DNA of 64,000 bases, taken from contig NZ_JASE01000005.1 in assembly GCF_000622325.1 (NCBI RefSeq), forward strand, positions 2,356,001-2,420,000, read 5' to 3'. Every line of letters begins with the position of its first letter. Position 1 is the first letter of the stretch. The notes beneath the pieces are model-generated. The model ran no database searches. It was not told where the DNA came from and saw nothing but the letters and a program-made list of their open reading frames with translations. Positions 57,569 to 64,000 of the stretch are shown piece by piece. Source of the stretch: Sulfitobacter geojensis. Lineage in GTDB: Bacteria > Pseudomonadota > Alphaproteobacteria > Rhodobacterales > Rhodobacteraceae. The translations under genes were made by a program, and so were the position numbers.

Positions 57569-58077
57569 CACGCGTCCTCCGGCATGAAGCAAAGATCACT
57601 TGTCGGTGCTTTGCGCCCCGATGCCGTGAGCATGGCATGCACCTGACCGCGGTGATGGGTCTGGTGGTTGAACATATGGGTCACGCAAAGCGCTTTGGCC
57701 TGCCGTATGTCCTGTCCTGTCGCGGTGTAGGTCCACACCAAATCGCCAGCCAGATCTATGTTGGACAAGGTCTGCGCCCAAATGCGCATCCGACCGTCCA
57801 TACGGAACCGCTCCGCCTGCCATTCGCCCAAAGACTCCGTGCAGGTTGTGCTTTGCGAGCCGGGCACATCAGGCGCGTCGACATCGCTGCAAAACCGGCT
57901 CATCCAAAGGGTATCCCCCCACAACAAATGGTTCAGGGTTCCCATGATCGAGCCAAAGAACGCTTTGTGGTCGTGCAACAGCTCATCTTCATCCATCACA
58001 TTAACAAAATCCATGATCTGATTGTTTTGCCACGCATTATAGCGCGCCATCATCAGAACATAGCTCTTGTCGATCAT
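57568..58077 (-). CDS. DinB-family metalloprotein
   Basis: 169 residues, four-helix bundle. The metal-binding histidines appear as GTLNHLLWGD (near 48) and HMFNHQTHHRGQVHAML (near 133-137), the DinB pattern. DinB-fold proteins include thiol S-transferases and other metal-dependent enzymes as well as uncharacterised ones. Starts within an ATGA overlap with DUF1326 and ends on a one-base overlap with dmdA. A role in handling DMSP-derived thiols is a possibility only. Confidence 0.82.
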   Translation of the reverse strand: MIDKSYVLMMARYNAWQNNQIMDFVNVMDEDELLHDHKAFFGSIMGTLNHLLWGDTLWMSRFCSDVDAPDVPGSQSTTCTESLGEWQAERFRMDGRMRIWAQTLSNIDLAGDLVWTYTATGQDIRQAKALCVTHMFNHQTHHRGQVHAMLTASGRKAPTSDLCFMPEDA

Positions 58078-58781
58078 GGACGTGGGCCTTTCCAGTCGAT
58101 CGGACAAATCTCGGCCGATTTACCGCCAAAGTCCCAGACACGGCCATAGTCACGCACCCGGCTTTTCAGACCCGTTGCGGCAATGATGTCGGGCCCCATC
58201 CAGTACTTCGAATTCGAAATCATCACCGGATGGTCAGGCGATTTACCCGCCAGCATTTCGATCTCGCCCTGAATTTTTCGGCCAATCTGGATCGAACGTT
58301 TGGTGCCATCACGGATGATCTCAACCGGTGCACGCTCCGCGCCGATGATTTCGGAAACCAGCATTGTGAACAGCCCGGTTGTACCGCCTGCCGCGCCACT
58401 GAAAATCTGCAAGATACCGTTATAAGCCTTGCCGCTGGCGCGTTCATCTACATAGGCGGCAACCTTCCAGTTACCCTCGCCCATGCGGCCCGGAATGTCG
58501 ACTAGCAAACCCACGTTGAGGCCACTCAGGTCCTCGCCCTCGTAATGGCCCTCGTCAATGGCAATCGCCATCCACGCGTGGCAGTGGCCTTCGGTGGGCG
58601 GATGCGCGCCCAGCGATACCACGCAGGGGCAGAACATTTCGCACGAACAGTTCAGAAACAATTCGCCCTTGATCGCCCAATCGGTCGGGTTGCTGTCGCG
58701 CCGTCCGGGGTTGGGCATGCGTTGATCAATACGCTGCGAGATCGGCAAACGGTCCGCATCAGGTCTTTTCTTAACAGCCAT
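58074..58781 (-). CDS. DUF1326-family protein
   Basis: 235 residues. The conserved metal-like segment is ELFLNCSCEMFCPCVVSLG (four Cys, near 45-57) with HCHAWMAI further on, followed by LSGLNVGLLVDIPGRMGEGN. No signal peptide. Gap of one base after DUF2182, whose last codons provide its GGAGG ribosome site. The family is unannotated but often encoded beside DUF2182, which suggests a shared metal-related process. Confidence 0.85.
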   Translation of the reverse strand: MAVKKRPDADRLPISQRIDQRMPNPGRRDSNPTDWAIKGELFLNCSCEMFCPCVVSLGAHPPTEGHCHAWMAIAIDEGHYEGEDLSGLNVGLLVDIPGRMGEGNWKVAAYVDERASGKAYNGILQIFSGAAGGTTGLFTMLVSEIIGAERAPVEIIRDGTKRSIQIGRKIQGEIEMLAGKSPDHPVMISNSKYWMGPDIIAATGLKSRVRDYGRVWDFGGKSAEICPIDWKGPRP

Positions 58782-58782
58782 A

Positions 58783-59580
58783 TTATCCTCCGGTTACGGT
58801 TTGAATCTGGGGCCATGCTGCCACGGCAACAGCGCCGAGGATCAAGGCAAAACCCATTGGTTTCGTAATATAATGTCCGATTTGCGGCAGCTTTTCCACC
58901 ACCATGAACAGGGTCGCGATGCCCATCCAAGCAAGGTTCATCACGCCGCCCGCGAACCCCAGCGCCATGAAGCCCCAGCAGCAGCCGACGCAAAATACGC
59001 CAAGGCCCAGCCCCATGCGTAACCCGCCGCCAAAACCCGTGCGCCAATGGCCCAGAAAATATATCGCTGGCGAGTGGCACACGCCGTGGCAAATTTCTTT
59101 GGTGCGGGTGAACTGGAACAGCCCTACCGCCAGCAGCAATCCGGCCGCAAACCAACGCGATTTGGCAATGCCCAGCATATCAACCACACCGCCGAACAGC
59201 AGCGCCAGTTGAACCGCCGCGATCAGCGCCGCAAAGACCAGCCAGACCGCGAAATATCCAAGGATCACGCCCAGCCACCCTGCCCGCGTGCCATTTGCGC
59301 TGACCATCAGGTCCTCATATGCGCGCAAGGTCGGCACCATGGTCGGCAACATCATCGCCGCCATCATCGCGCCCCACATGACGAACAGTGGTCCGAAATT
59401 GGCCATCGGCATATACATAGGCATGCGCGGATCCATCATCCGCATCCGCTCGCCCATCTCGCCGGGGCGGCCCAGCAGGTCGACGTCCATGTCCATCGCC
59501 ATCAGATACATCAACGCCCACGACGCAAGGATCAGCGCAAAAAAGCCCAGCCAAAGTGATGTGCGTAGCGCGGCTGTCAT
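58783..59580 (-). CDS. DUF2182-family metal-binding membrane protein
   Basis: 265 residues with about six to seven membrane spans. A methionine-rich periplasmic stretch (MRMMDPRMPMYMPM, about 47-60) and paired Cys/His elements in membrane regions (EICHGVCHSPAIYF and GVFCVGCCWGFMAL) suggest metal coordination. This family is catalogued as predicted metal-binding membrane proteins. GGGGGG lies before the ATG at 59580. First gene of the dmdA-bearing operon. Confidence 0.87.
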   Translation of the reverse strand: MTAALRTSLWLGFFALILASWALMYLMAMDMDVDLLGRPGEMGERMRMMDPRMPMYMPMANFGPLFVMWGAMMAAMMLPTMVPTLRAYEDLMVSANGTRAGWLGVILGYFAVWLVFAALIAAVQLALLFGGVVDMLGIAKSRWFAAGLLLAVGLFQFTRTKEICHGVCHSPAIYFLGHWRTGFGGGLRMGLGLGVFCVGCCWGFMALGFAGGVMNLAWMGIATLFMVVEKLPQIGHYITKPMGFALILGAVAVAAWPQIQTVTGG

Positions 59581-59615
59581 GGATCCCCCCTCGACTCGTC
59601 TCCTTGCCTTTTTAA

Positions 59616-59657
59616 TGTCAGACAATTAAAAACCCCGCAAACAATAAATGTAAGACA
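59616..59657 (+). promoter_or_regulatory. Two TGT-N3-ACA operator candidates in the DUF2182/GntR divergent region
   Basis: TGTCAGACA (59616-59624) and TGTAAGACA (59649-59657), both preceded by AA and identical at 8 of 9 bases. The second ends 1 bp before the GntR start codon. FadR-type GntR regulators bind similar short palindromes. Predicted to control both directions. Confidence 0.6.
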
Positions 59658-59658
59658 T

Positions 59659-60399
59659 ATGAAAATAGATCCGCAAAATCCCGCTGACCTGTCGGCCCAG
59701 ATCGCCAGCGCCATTCGCGACGCGATTGTGTCGGGGGATTTGATTGTCGATCAACGCCTACCTTCGGAAGCAGAACTTTCCGAGCAGTTCAATGTGTCCC
59801 GACCGACGGTGCGCGAGGCGTTAAAAAGGCTTGCAGCACAATCGCTTATCCGCACGCAACGCGGGGCGACGGGCGGTGCGTTTGTCAACAGGATCAGCTT
59901 TGAGGAAGCCTACACCCAGCAGATCACCACCTCGACCCTCTTGTTGTCGATGAACGCGGTCAGCTTTGAAACTGCTTGCGAGGCCCGCTATGCGCTGGAA
60001 CGCGCCTGTGCGCCCTTGTCGGCCCTACGCCGCAGCGCCGATCACCTTGCAACCATGCGCGCCGAGTGTCACCGCCAGTCCCAACCGGGCCTGACCGACG
60101 AAGCCTTTTGTGCATCGGACGTAGCTTTTCACCGCGCACTTGTGGATGGCGCGGGCAATCCTGTGATGTCCTATCAACTTGCCGGTGCGGTCGAAGCCAT
60201 GCAGCCCTTAATGAACATGATCACTTTTACGGCCCGGTCGCGGGTGGAAATCGTCGCGCTGCACACGCGCGTCGCGGATGCGCTTGAGGCCCGCGATGCC
60301 AAGGCCGCCGACACCGCCCTGTGCGATCTGGAAAGCTATACCCTGCATCTGGGCCATGATGTCATGGCGAAACGCGCAAAGTCGCGCGAAAAACTCTGA
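59659..60399 (+). CDS. GntR/FadR-family regulator (candidate DMSP-operon regulator)
   Basis: 246 residues. The winged helix is LPSEAELSEQFNVSRPTVRE continuing ALKRLAAQSLI at 35-65. The C-terminal FCD domain has the helical acid/His pattern (FCASDVAFHRALVDGAGNPV; ALHTRVADALEARDAKAADT). It is divergent from the DUF2182-DUF1326-DinB-dmdA operon, with repeated TGT-N3-ACA sites between. A GntR-type regulator, DmdR, is reported beside dmdA-acuI in Ruegeria; whether this is that orthologue needs comparison. Confidence 0.85.
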   Translation: MKIDPQNPADLSAQIASAIRDAIVSGDLIVDQRLPSEAELSEQFNVSRPTVREALKRLAAQSLIRTQRGATGGAFVNRISFEEAYTQQITTSTLLLSMNAVSFETACEARYALERACAPLSALRRSADHLATMRAECHRQSQPGLTDEAFCASDVAFHRALVDGAGNPVMSYQLAGAVEAMQPLMNMITFTARSRVEIVALHTRVADALEARDAKAADTALCDLESYTLHLGHDVMAKRAKSREKL

Positions 60400-60444
60400 T
60401 CCTCCCCCATTGATAAGGCGCACAGCCTGCCCTATATCTAACTT

Positions 60445-60716
60445 GTCCTTCGGGACTATGGACATAAACGCGCTTGTAATAATCGGATCGGACCCGGGGG
60501 CGGTACCCGGCGACTCCACCAAACATCCTTCATTTGGGGATCATGGGGTCGAAATAGGATCGACGAACGCCTAAAGAAGTTAGCTTTGTTTCGGCTGGGT
60601 GCCACCGTATCGGCCCAAACTGTACAATTGCAAATGACAATCGTGCTCCAATGGCGATGGCTGCGTAAGCAGTTTCAGCTATTGAAACTTAACTCCTTGG
60701 GTTTAGCGACCTAAGG
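60445..60716 (+). ncRNA. ssrA: Circularly permuted two-piece tmRNA
   Basis: The acceptor piece comes first: T-stem CCGGG (60494-60498), loop GGCGGTA, CCCGG (60506-60510), ending in ACCA at 60518-60521. The coding piece starts GGGGATCATGGGG at 60536. Pairing of the 5' GGGG with the 3' CTCC gives a G3-U70 pair, the alanine identity sign. A GGATCGACG stretch is reminiscent of the GATTCGACG of ordinary tmRNA. The tag frame at 60630-60668 reads ANDNRAPMAMAA. Hairpins AGTTTCA/TGAAACT and CCTTGGGT/ACCTAAGG follow. Two-piece tmRNA is known in alphaproteobacteria. Outer ends are approximate. Confidence 0.9.
60630..60668 (+). other. tmRNA tag reading frame (ANDNRAPMAMAA, stop)
   Basis: Starts on a GCA resume codon, 12 codons then TAA. 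The peptide resembles the known alphaproteobacterial tags that end in AA and mark proteins for ClpXP. Confidence 0.92.
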
Positions 60717-60723
60717 CGGGGCC

Positions 60724-60794
60724 TGTCGGAGCCTGGCAACAGAATCCGACACCTTTTCCCTGAATATCCACAGGTAGCTGGCAACAGAAACCTG
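60724..60794 (+). repeat. Two hairpins with the same loop after the tmRNA
   Basis: Hairpin A: TGTCGGA (60724-60730) pairs TCCGACA (60745-60751). Hairpin B: CAGGT (60771-60775) pairs ACCTG (60790-60794). Both have 14-nt loops containing the same 12 bases CTGGCAACAGAA (60733-60744 and 60778-60789), while the stems differ. The first is followed by CCTTTTCCC and may end the tmRNA transcript. Confidence 0.7.
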
Positions 60795-60818
60795 CACTTT
60801 CCCCCCTTACATTTCGCT

Positions 60819-60848
60819 TTGACTTGGCAGACATCCGGTGCGTGCTAT
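60819..60848 (+). promoter_or_regulatory. Predicted promoter of the CIA30 gene
   Basis: TTGACT (60819-60824), 18-bp spacer, TGCTAT (60843-60848), 75 bp before the ATG. Confidence 0.5.
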
Positions 60849-60923
60849 CTATTTGGCTGACCCTGTCAATCGCCCCGCTGCTGCGCATCTGATGCGACAC
60901 CGGCCCAGCCAAAGGACACCGAG

Positions 60924-61391
60924 ATGAAGCTGACCCCCGATTGGGAATGCGTCACAGACACCGTGATGGGCGGCGTGTCCACCGGCCGCATTGAAACCGT
61001 CGTAATCGACGGGCGCAGTGCGACACGGCTCACGGGCAAGGTGTCGCTTGAGAACAACGGCGGCTTTGTACAGATGGCTTTTGACGTCGCAGGGAACGGC
61101 GCGGCTCTGGACGCCACGGCGTTTAGCGGCATCGCGTTCGAGGTCTACGGCCGCAATGAAGCCTATGATCTGCGGCTGCGCACGGACGAGCTTGATAAAC
61201 CGTGGCATTCCTATCGCACCGACTTCATGACGAAACCGGAATGGCAAATCCTGCGCATTCCCTTCGCGGACATCACACCGCACCGCACGGACATCCCATT
61301 TGACCCCTCCCGCCTGCGCCGCATCGGAATCCTTGCCATCGGGCGGGAATTTGAAGCGGATATCGCCGTCCGTGCTGTGCGCCTGTATTAA
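60924..61391 (+). CDS. CIA30-family protein
   Basis: 155 residues: MKLTPDWECVTDTVMGGVST at the start, then SGIAFEVYGRNEAYDLRLRT and IPFDPSRLRRIGILAIGREF. The start DTVMGGVST and the galactose-binding-like beta sandwich are family features of NADH:ubiquinone oxidoreductase intermediate-associated protein 30. The role in bacteria is unclear. AAAGGACACCGAG precedes the ATG. No signal peptide. Confidence 0.87.
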   Translation: MKLTPDWECVTDTVMGGVSTGRIETVVIDGRSATRLTGKVSLENNGGFVQMAFDVAGNGAALDATAFSGIAFEVYGRNEAYDLRLRTDELDKPWHSYRTDFMTKPEWQILRIPFADITPHRTDIPFDPSRLRRIGILAIGREFEADIAVRAVRLY

Positions 61392-61506
61392 GCATACTTG
61401 ACTATCTGCCCCTGCACCGGCAGGTTGTTGGCATGGGGTTTTACCGCGAACGCCCCGTGAGGCTTTGGCCAGAGGTTCGCATGTCTCCATCAAAAGGATG
61501 CATGCC

Positions 61507-62319
61507 ATGGCTGCCCCGAATGAAATCACCGTATCCCAGTTGCTGCGCCTGATCGGGCTACCCGATGCGCCTGTTCTGGTCGATATTTCGATTGACCCCG
61601 ATTTTGCCGATGATCCTTTCCTGATCCCCGGTTTCTTTCGCCATCCGCACACGGATATCGACGGTCTGGTCGCAAAACTTGCCGGGCGACCCAGCATTGT
61701 CACCTGCCAGCAGGGCATCAAACTGTCGCAAGGGTTTAGCGCGATGCTGCGCAATCGGGGGTTAAAATCCGAATACCTTGGCGGCGGGAATTACGCATGG
61801 CGCGACCATCCGCAAGCACCGCGCATTCCTGCAAGCGCTTTGCCTGCGAAAGTCGCGGGCCGCACCCTTTGGGTGACCCGCCACCGGCCCAAGATTGACC
61901 GCATCGCCTGCCCTTGGCTGATCCGCCGGTTTGTCGACCCGGAGGCCGAGGTCCTGTTTGTCTCCCCCGCCGAAGTGATGGGCGTGGCCGACCGCTTTGG
62001 CGCGACGCCCTTTGATGTCGAAGAGACGTTCTGGTCCCACCGCGACGACAGATGCACCTTTGACACCATGCTGGACGAATTCGCATTGCACACTGCGCCG
62101 TTGGACCGGCTTGCCACCATTGTGCGCGCGGCGGACACCAATACCCATGACGCCGCCCCCCAAGCGGCCGGTCTGCTGGCGCTTTCTGTTGGCCTGTCGC
62201 GCCAGTACAAGGATGATCTGGCGCAGCTTGGCGCGGGCATGGCATTATATGACGCGCTCTATCGCTGGGCGCGCGACGGGCAAGGGGAAGGCCATGACTG
62301 GCCGGGTGGTAAAGCATGA
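61507..62319 (+). CDS. chrB: Rhodanese-ChrB fusion, chromate resistance protein
   Basis: 270 residues. The N-terminal half is rhodanese-like, with the candidate active cysteine in IVTCQQGIKLSQGF (near 64). The C-terminal half is a ChrB domain starting LWVTRHRPKIDRIACPWLIR. The start at 61507 (MAAPNE) follows AAAAGG at 9-bp spacing; an ATG at 61498 is possible but worse spaced. Overlaps chrA by 4 bp. ChrB proteins sense or help counter chromate. Sulfurtransferase activity is inferred only. Confidence 0.87.
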   Translation: MAAPNEITVSQLLRLIGLPDAPVLVDISIDPDFADDPFLIPGFFRHPHTDIDGLVAKLAGRPSIVTCQQGIKLSQGFSAMLRNRGLKSEYLGGGNYAWRDHPQAPRIPASALPAKVAGRTLWVTRHRPKIDRIACPWLIRRFVDPEAEVLFVSPAEVMGVADRFGATPFDVEETFWSHRDDRCTFDTMLDEFALHTAPLDRLATIVRAADTNTHDAAPQAAGLLALSVGLSRQYKDDLAQLGAGMALYDALYRWARDGQGEGHDWPGGKA

Positions 62320-63563
62320 GCACACCAAGCTGGTCACAGATGACCCGTGTCGTTGGCCGGATCGGGCTGTTGTCCTTTGGCGGTCCGGCGGCGCAAATCG
62401 CGCTGATGCACCGCGAATTGGTAGAAACGCGCGACTGGCTGTCCGAGCCGGCCTATTTGCGCGCCCTCTCCTTGTGCATGCTCTTGCCCGGCCCCGAAGC
62501 CATGCAGCTGGCAACCTATGCCGGCTGGCGCTTGCGTGGGACAGCCGGTGGTATTCTGGCGGGGCTTTTGTTCGTTGTCCCCGGTGCATTGCTCATCGCG
62601 GTTCTGGCGCTGGGATACGCTTATTACGGCGGGTTGCCGCTGGTGCAGGCCGCGTTTCTGGGGATCAAGGCAGCTGTGATCATCGTGGTGTTTCAGGCGC
62701 TGCGGAAAGTCGCAGGCAAGGCCCTGCACGGCAAACAGGGCTGGGCACTGGCAGGTTTATCCTTTCTGGCGTTGTTTGTGCTGGGGCTGCCCTTTCCCCT
62801 GATCATTCTGGCGGCCGGCTTATGGGGGATGTTTGCGCATACCGGACCTGTCGGGGATATGGACCCTTCGCCGCCCCGCGCAGCCCGCAGCCTGAGAACA
62901 CTGGCGCTTTGGGGCGTATTGTGGGTCACGCCGCTGGCCGTGCTTTGGGCATTGGATCAGGCGTTTCTATTGCAGCTGGGTCTGTTCTTTTCAAAGCTTG
63001 CGGTGGTGACATTTGGCGGCGCTTACGCTGTGCTGGCCTATATGACCCAGACCGTGGTGCAGGATTTCGGCTGGATCACCACCGCCCAGATGATCGATGC
63101 ATTGGGCCTCGCTGAAACCACACCGGGGCCGCTGATACTGGTCACCGAATTTGTGGCCCTTCTGGCAGGATTTGCGCAAACCGGCATATCAGGCGCGATC
63201 GCCGCCGGAGTCCTTGCACTTTGGGTCACCTTTACCCCTTGCTTTTTATGGATATTCCTCGCCGGCCCTTATCTCGAACGCATCTCGGCGCAGCCCCGCC
63301 TTGCCGGCGCTTTGCAGGCGATTACCGCAGCCGTGGTCGGGGTTATCGCCAATCTTTCGCTGTGGTTCGCACTGCATGTGCTGTTTGATCGCGTCCAGCC
63401 CGAAGCCCTCGCCGCCATGCCCCTGCCCGAGCTGCACAGTTTTAACCCTGCCGCCGCTGCCTTGACGCTTTTGGCGGGCATCTTGATGCTGGCCCTGCAT
63501 CGCGGTTTTGTCACGGCGATGTTCGTTTGCGCGGCAAGTGCTTTGGTCATTGCTGCGGTTTGA
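62316..63563 (+). CDS. chrA: Chromate transporter ChrA, two-domain
   Basis: 415 residues of the CHR family, about ten to twelve membrane segments in two similar halves. Each half has a G-G-P/A signature: LLSFGGPAAQIALMHRELVE near 18 and VVTFGGAYAVLAYMTQTVVQ near 230. PGPEAMQLATYAGWR and TTPGPLILVTEFVALLAGFA are the paired second motifs. Exports chromate from the cytoplasm. ATGA overlap with chrB shows one translation unit. Confidence 0.93.
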   Translation: MSTPSWSQMTRVVGRIGLLSFGGPAAQIALMHRELVETRDWLSEPAYLRALSLCMLLPGPEAMQLATYAGWRLRGTAGGILAGLLFVVPGALLIAVLALGYAYYGGLPLVQAAFLGIKAAVIIVVFQALRKVAGKALHGKQGWALAGLSFLALFVLGLPFPLIILAAGLWGMFAHTGPVGDMDPSPPRAARSLRTLALWGVLWVTPLAVLWALDQAFLLQLGLFFSKLAVVTFGGAYAVLAYMTQTVVQDFGWITTAQMIDALGLAETTPGPLILVTEFVALLAGFAQTGISGAIAAGVLALWVTFTPCFLWIFLAGPYLERISAQPRLAGALQAITAAVVGVIANLSLWFALHVLFDRVQPEALAAMPLPELHSFNPAAAALTLLAGILMLALHRGFVTAMFVCAASALVIAAV

Positions 63564-63635
63564 CGCCAGACCCCCCTTTCCCTTGCTCGCAAAAGAAGTA
63601 TGGTACCGGTAACTAAGGGACGCTTCGAGGAACCA

Positions 63636-64000
63636 ATGAGCCGCGAGATTGACTATGGCAACCTGATGCATGACGCGATGCGGGGCCTGATCCGCAAAGT
63701 GTTGTTGGACGTGGCAGACCGTGGTTTGCCCGGCGAGCATCATTTTTTTATCACCTTCGATACATCCCACCCCGACGCCGAACTGGCCGACTGGTTGTCC
63801 GATCGCTATCCCGGTGAAATGACAGTGGTGATGCAGCATTGGTATGACGGGCTGGACGTCACCGAAGAAGGGTTTTCGATCACCCTGAACTTCGGCGATG
63901 CGCCAGAGCCGCTTTATATCCCTTATGATGCCATCCGCACATTCGTGGACCCCTCCGTCGAATTTGGACTGCGCTTCGAGCAGCAAGAGAACGAAGATGC
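63636..64000 (+). CDS. sspB: SspB-family ClpXP adaptor, N-terminal part (partial)
   Basis: 121 residues before the window end, no stop. Starts MSREIDYGNLMHDAMRGLIR after AGGAACC. HHFFITFDTSHPDAELADW, GEMTVVMQHWYDGLDVTEE and YIPYDAIRTFVDPSVEFGL mark the SspB fold. SspB tethers tmRNA-tagged substrates to ClpXP. The flexible tail that docks on ClpX lies beyond the edge. Location 3 kb from ssrA is notable. Confidence 0.92.
   Translation, partial: MSREIDYGNLMHDAMRGLIRKVLLDVADRGLPGEHHFFITFDTSHPDAELADWLSDRYPGEMTVVMQHWYDGLDVTEEGFSITLNFGDAPEPLYIPYDAIRTFVDPSVEFGLRFEQQENED

Noticed and set aside
61997..63115. 372-codon plus-strand frame over chrB-chrA
   Set aside because: Out of frame with both genes, which carry clear family motifs; starts inside chrB. 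A shadow.

Overview
The window is about 60% GC, densely packed, and reads as chromosomal DNA of a marine Rhodobacterales bacterium (Roseobacter group, alphaproteobacteria). The evidence is the combination of an iscR-suf operon with an IscR lacking most cluster cysteines, a trgA-trgB-cysK block, the recA-cckA-alaS neighbourhood, a DMSP demethylase (DmdA) operon, GTTC-N7-GTTC SOS and TTAA-N7-TTAAC CtrA-type sites, and a circularly permuted two-piece tmRNA with the tag ANDNRAPMAMAA. No prophage, transposase or CRISPR array was seen.

Layout. (1) 1-9580, plus strand: assimilatory nitrate operon. It runs from the tail of a nitrate ABC permease through a tandem ATPase, nirB, nirD, nasA, a TrpD-like protein and cysG; the last five genes overlap by ATGA junctions. 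(2) 9671-12667: a four-gene stress-type operon (GST, cupin, FAD amine oxidase-like, TetR) with a perfect palindrome at its promoter. (3) 13142-20971, minus strand: tRNA-Arg, then iscR, cysteine desulfurase, sufB, sufC, sufD, two YIP1-like membrane proteins and sufS, behind a promoter overlapped by an Irr-type palindrome. (4) 21155-28269: alpha/beta hydrolase, HD protein, icd, glutamine amidotransferase, Lrp regulator, SMR transporter, typA and DUF1330. (5) 28274-36541, minus strand: alaS, recA (SOS box), cckA (CtrA-type box) and an rRNA methyltransferase, with one plus-strand sulfotransferase-like gene. (6) 36592-42249: guaB, agmatinase, an RACo-like ASKHA ferredoxin protein and a methyltransferase. 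(7) 42287-48467: tRNA-Gly(CCC), tRNA-Ser(GGA), an AlaX editing protein, an MscS channel and trgA-trgB-cysK. (8) 48492-54231, minus strand: cyclopropane-fatty-acid synthase family, photolyase, a class V aminotransferase and a BCCT transporter. (9) 54426-60399: HIT, unknown protein, acuI, dmdA, DinB, DUF1326 and DUF2182 (minus strand), with a divergent GntR regulator. (10) 60445-64000: tmRNA, twin hairpins, CIA30 protein, chrB-chrA and the 5' end of sspB.

How the genes connect. CysG supplies the siroheme used by NirB. The Suf machinery builds the Fe-S clusters used by NirB, NirD and NasA. DmdA, AcuI and probably the neighbouring BCCT transporter point to growth on DMSP. tmRNA adds the tag that the adaptor SspB, 3 kb away, would hand to ClpXP. 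The least explained parts are DUF2182-DUF1326-DinB coupled to dmdA, two hairpins with the same 12-nt loop after the tmRNA, a dispersed GGC-TCT-GCC hairpin repeat (four copies, one supplying a start codon), and two YIP1-like genes inside the suf operon.
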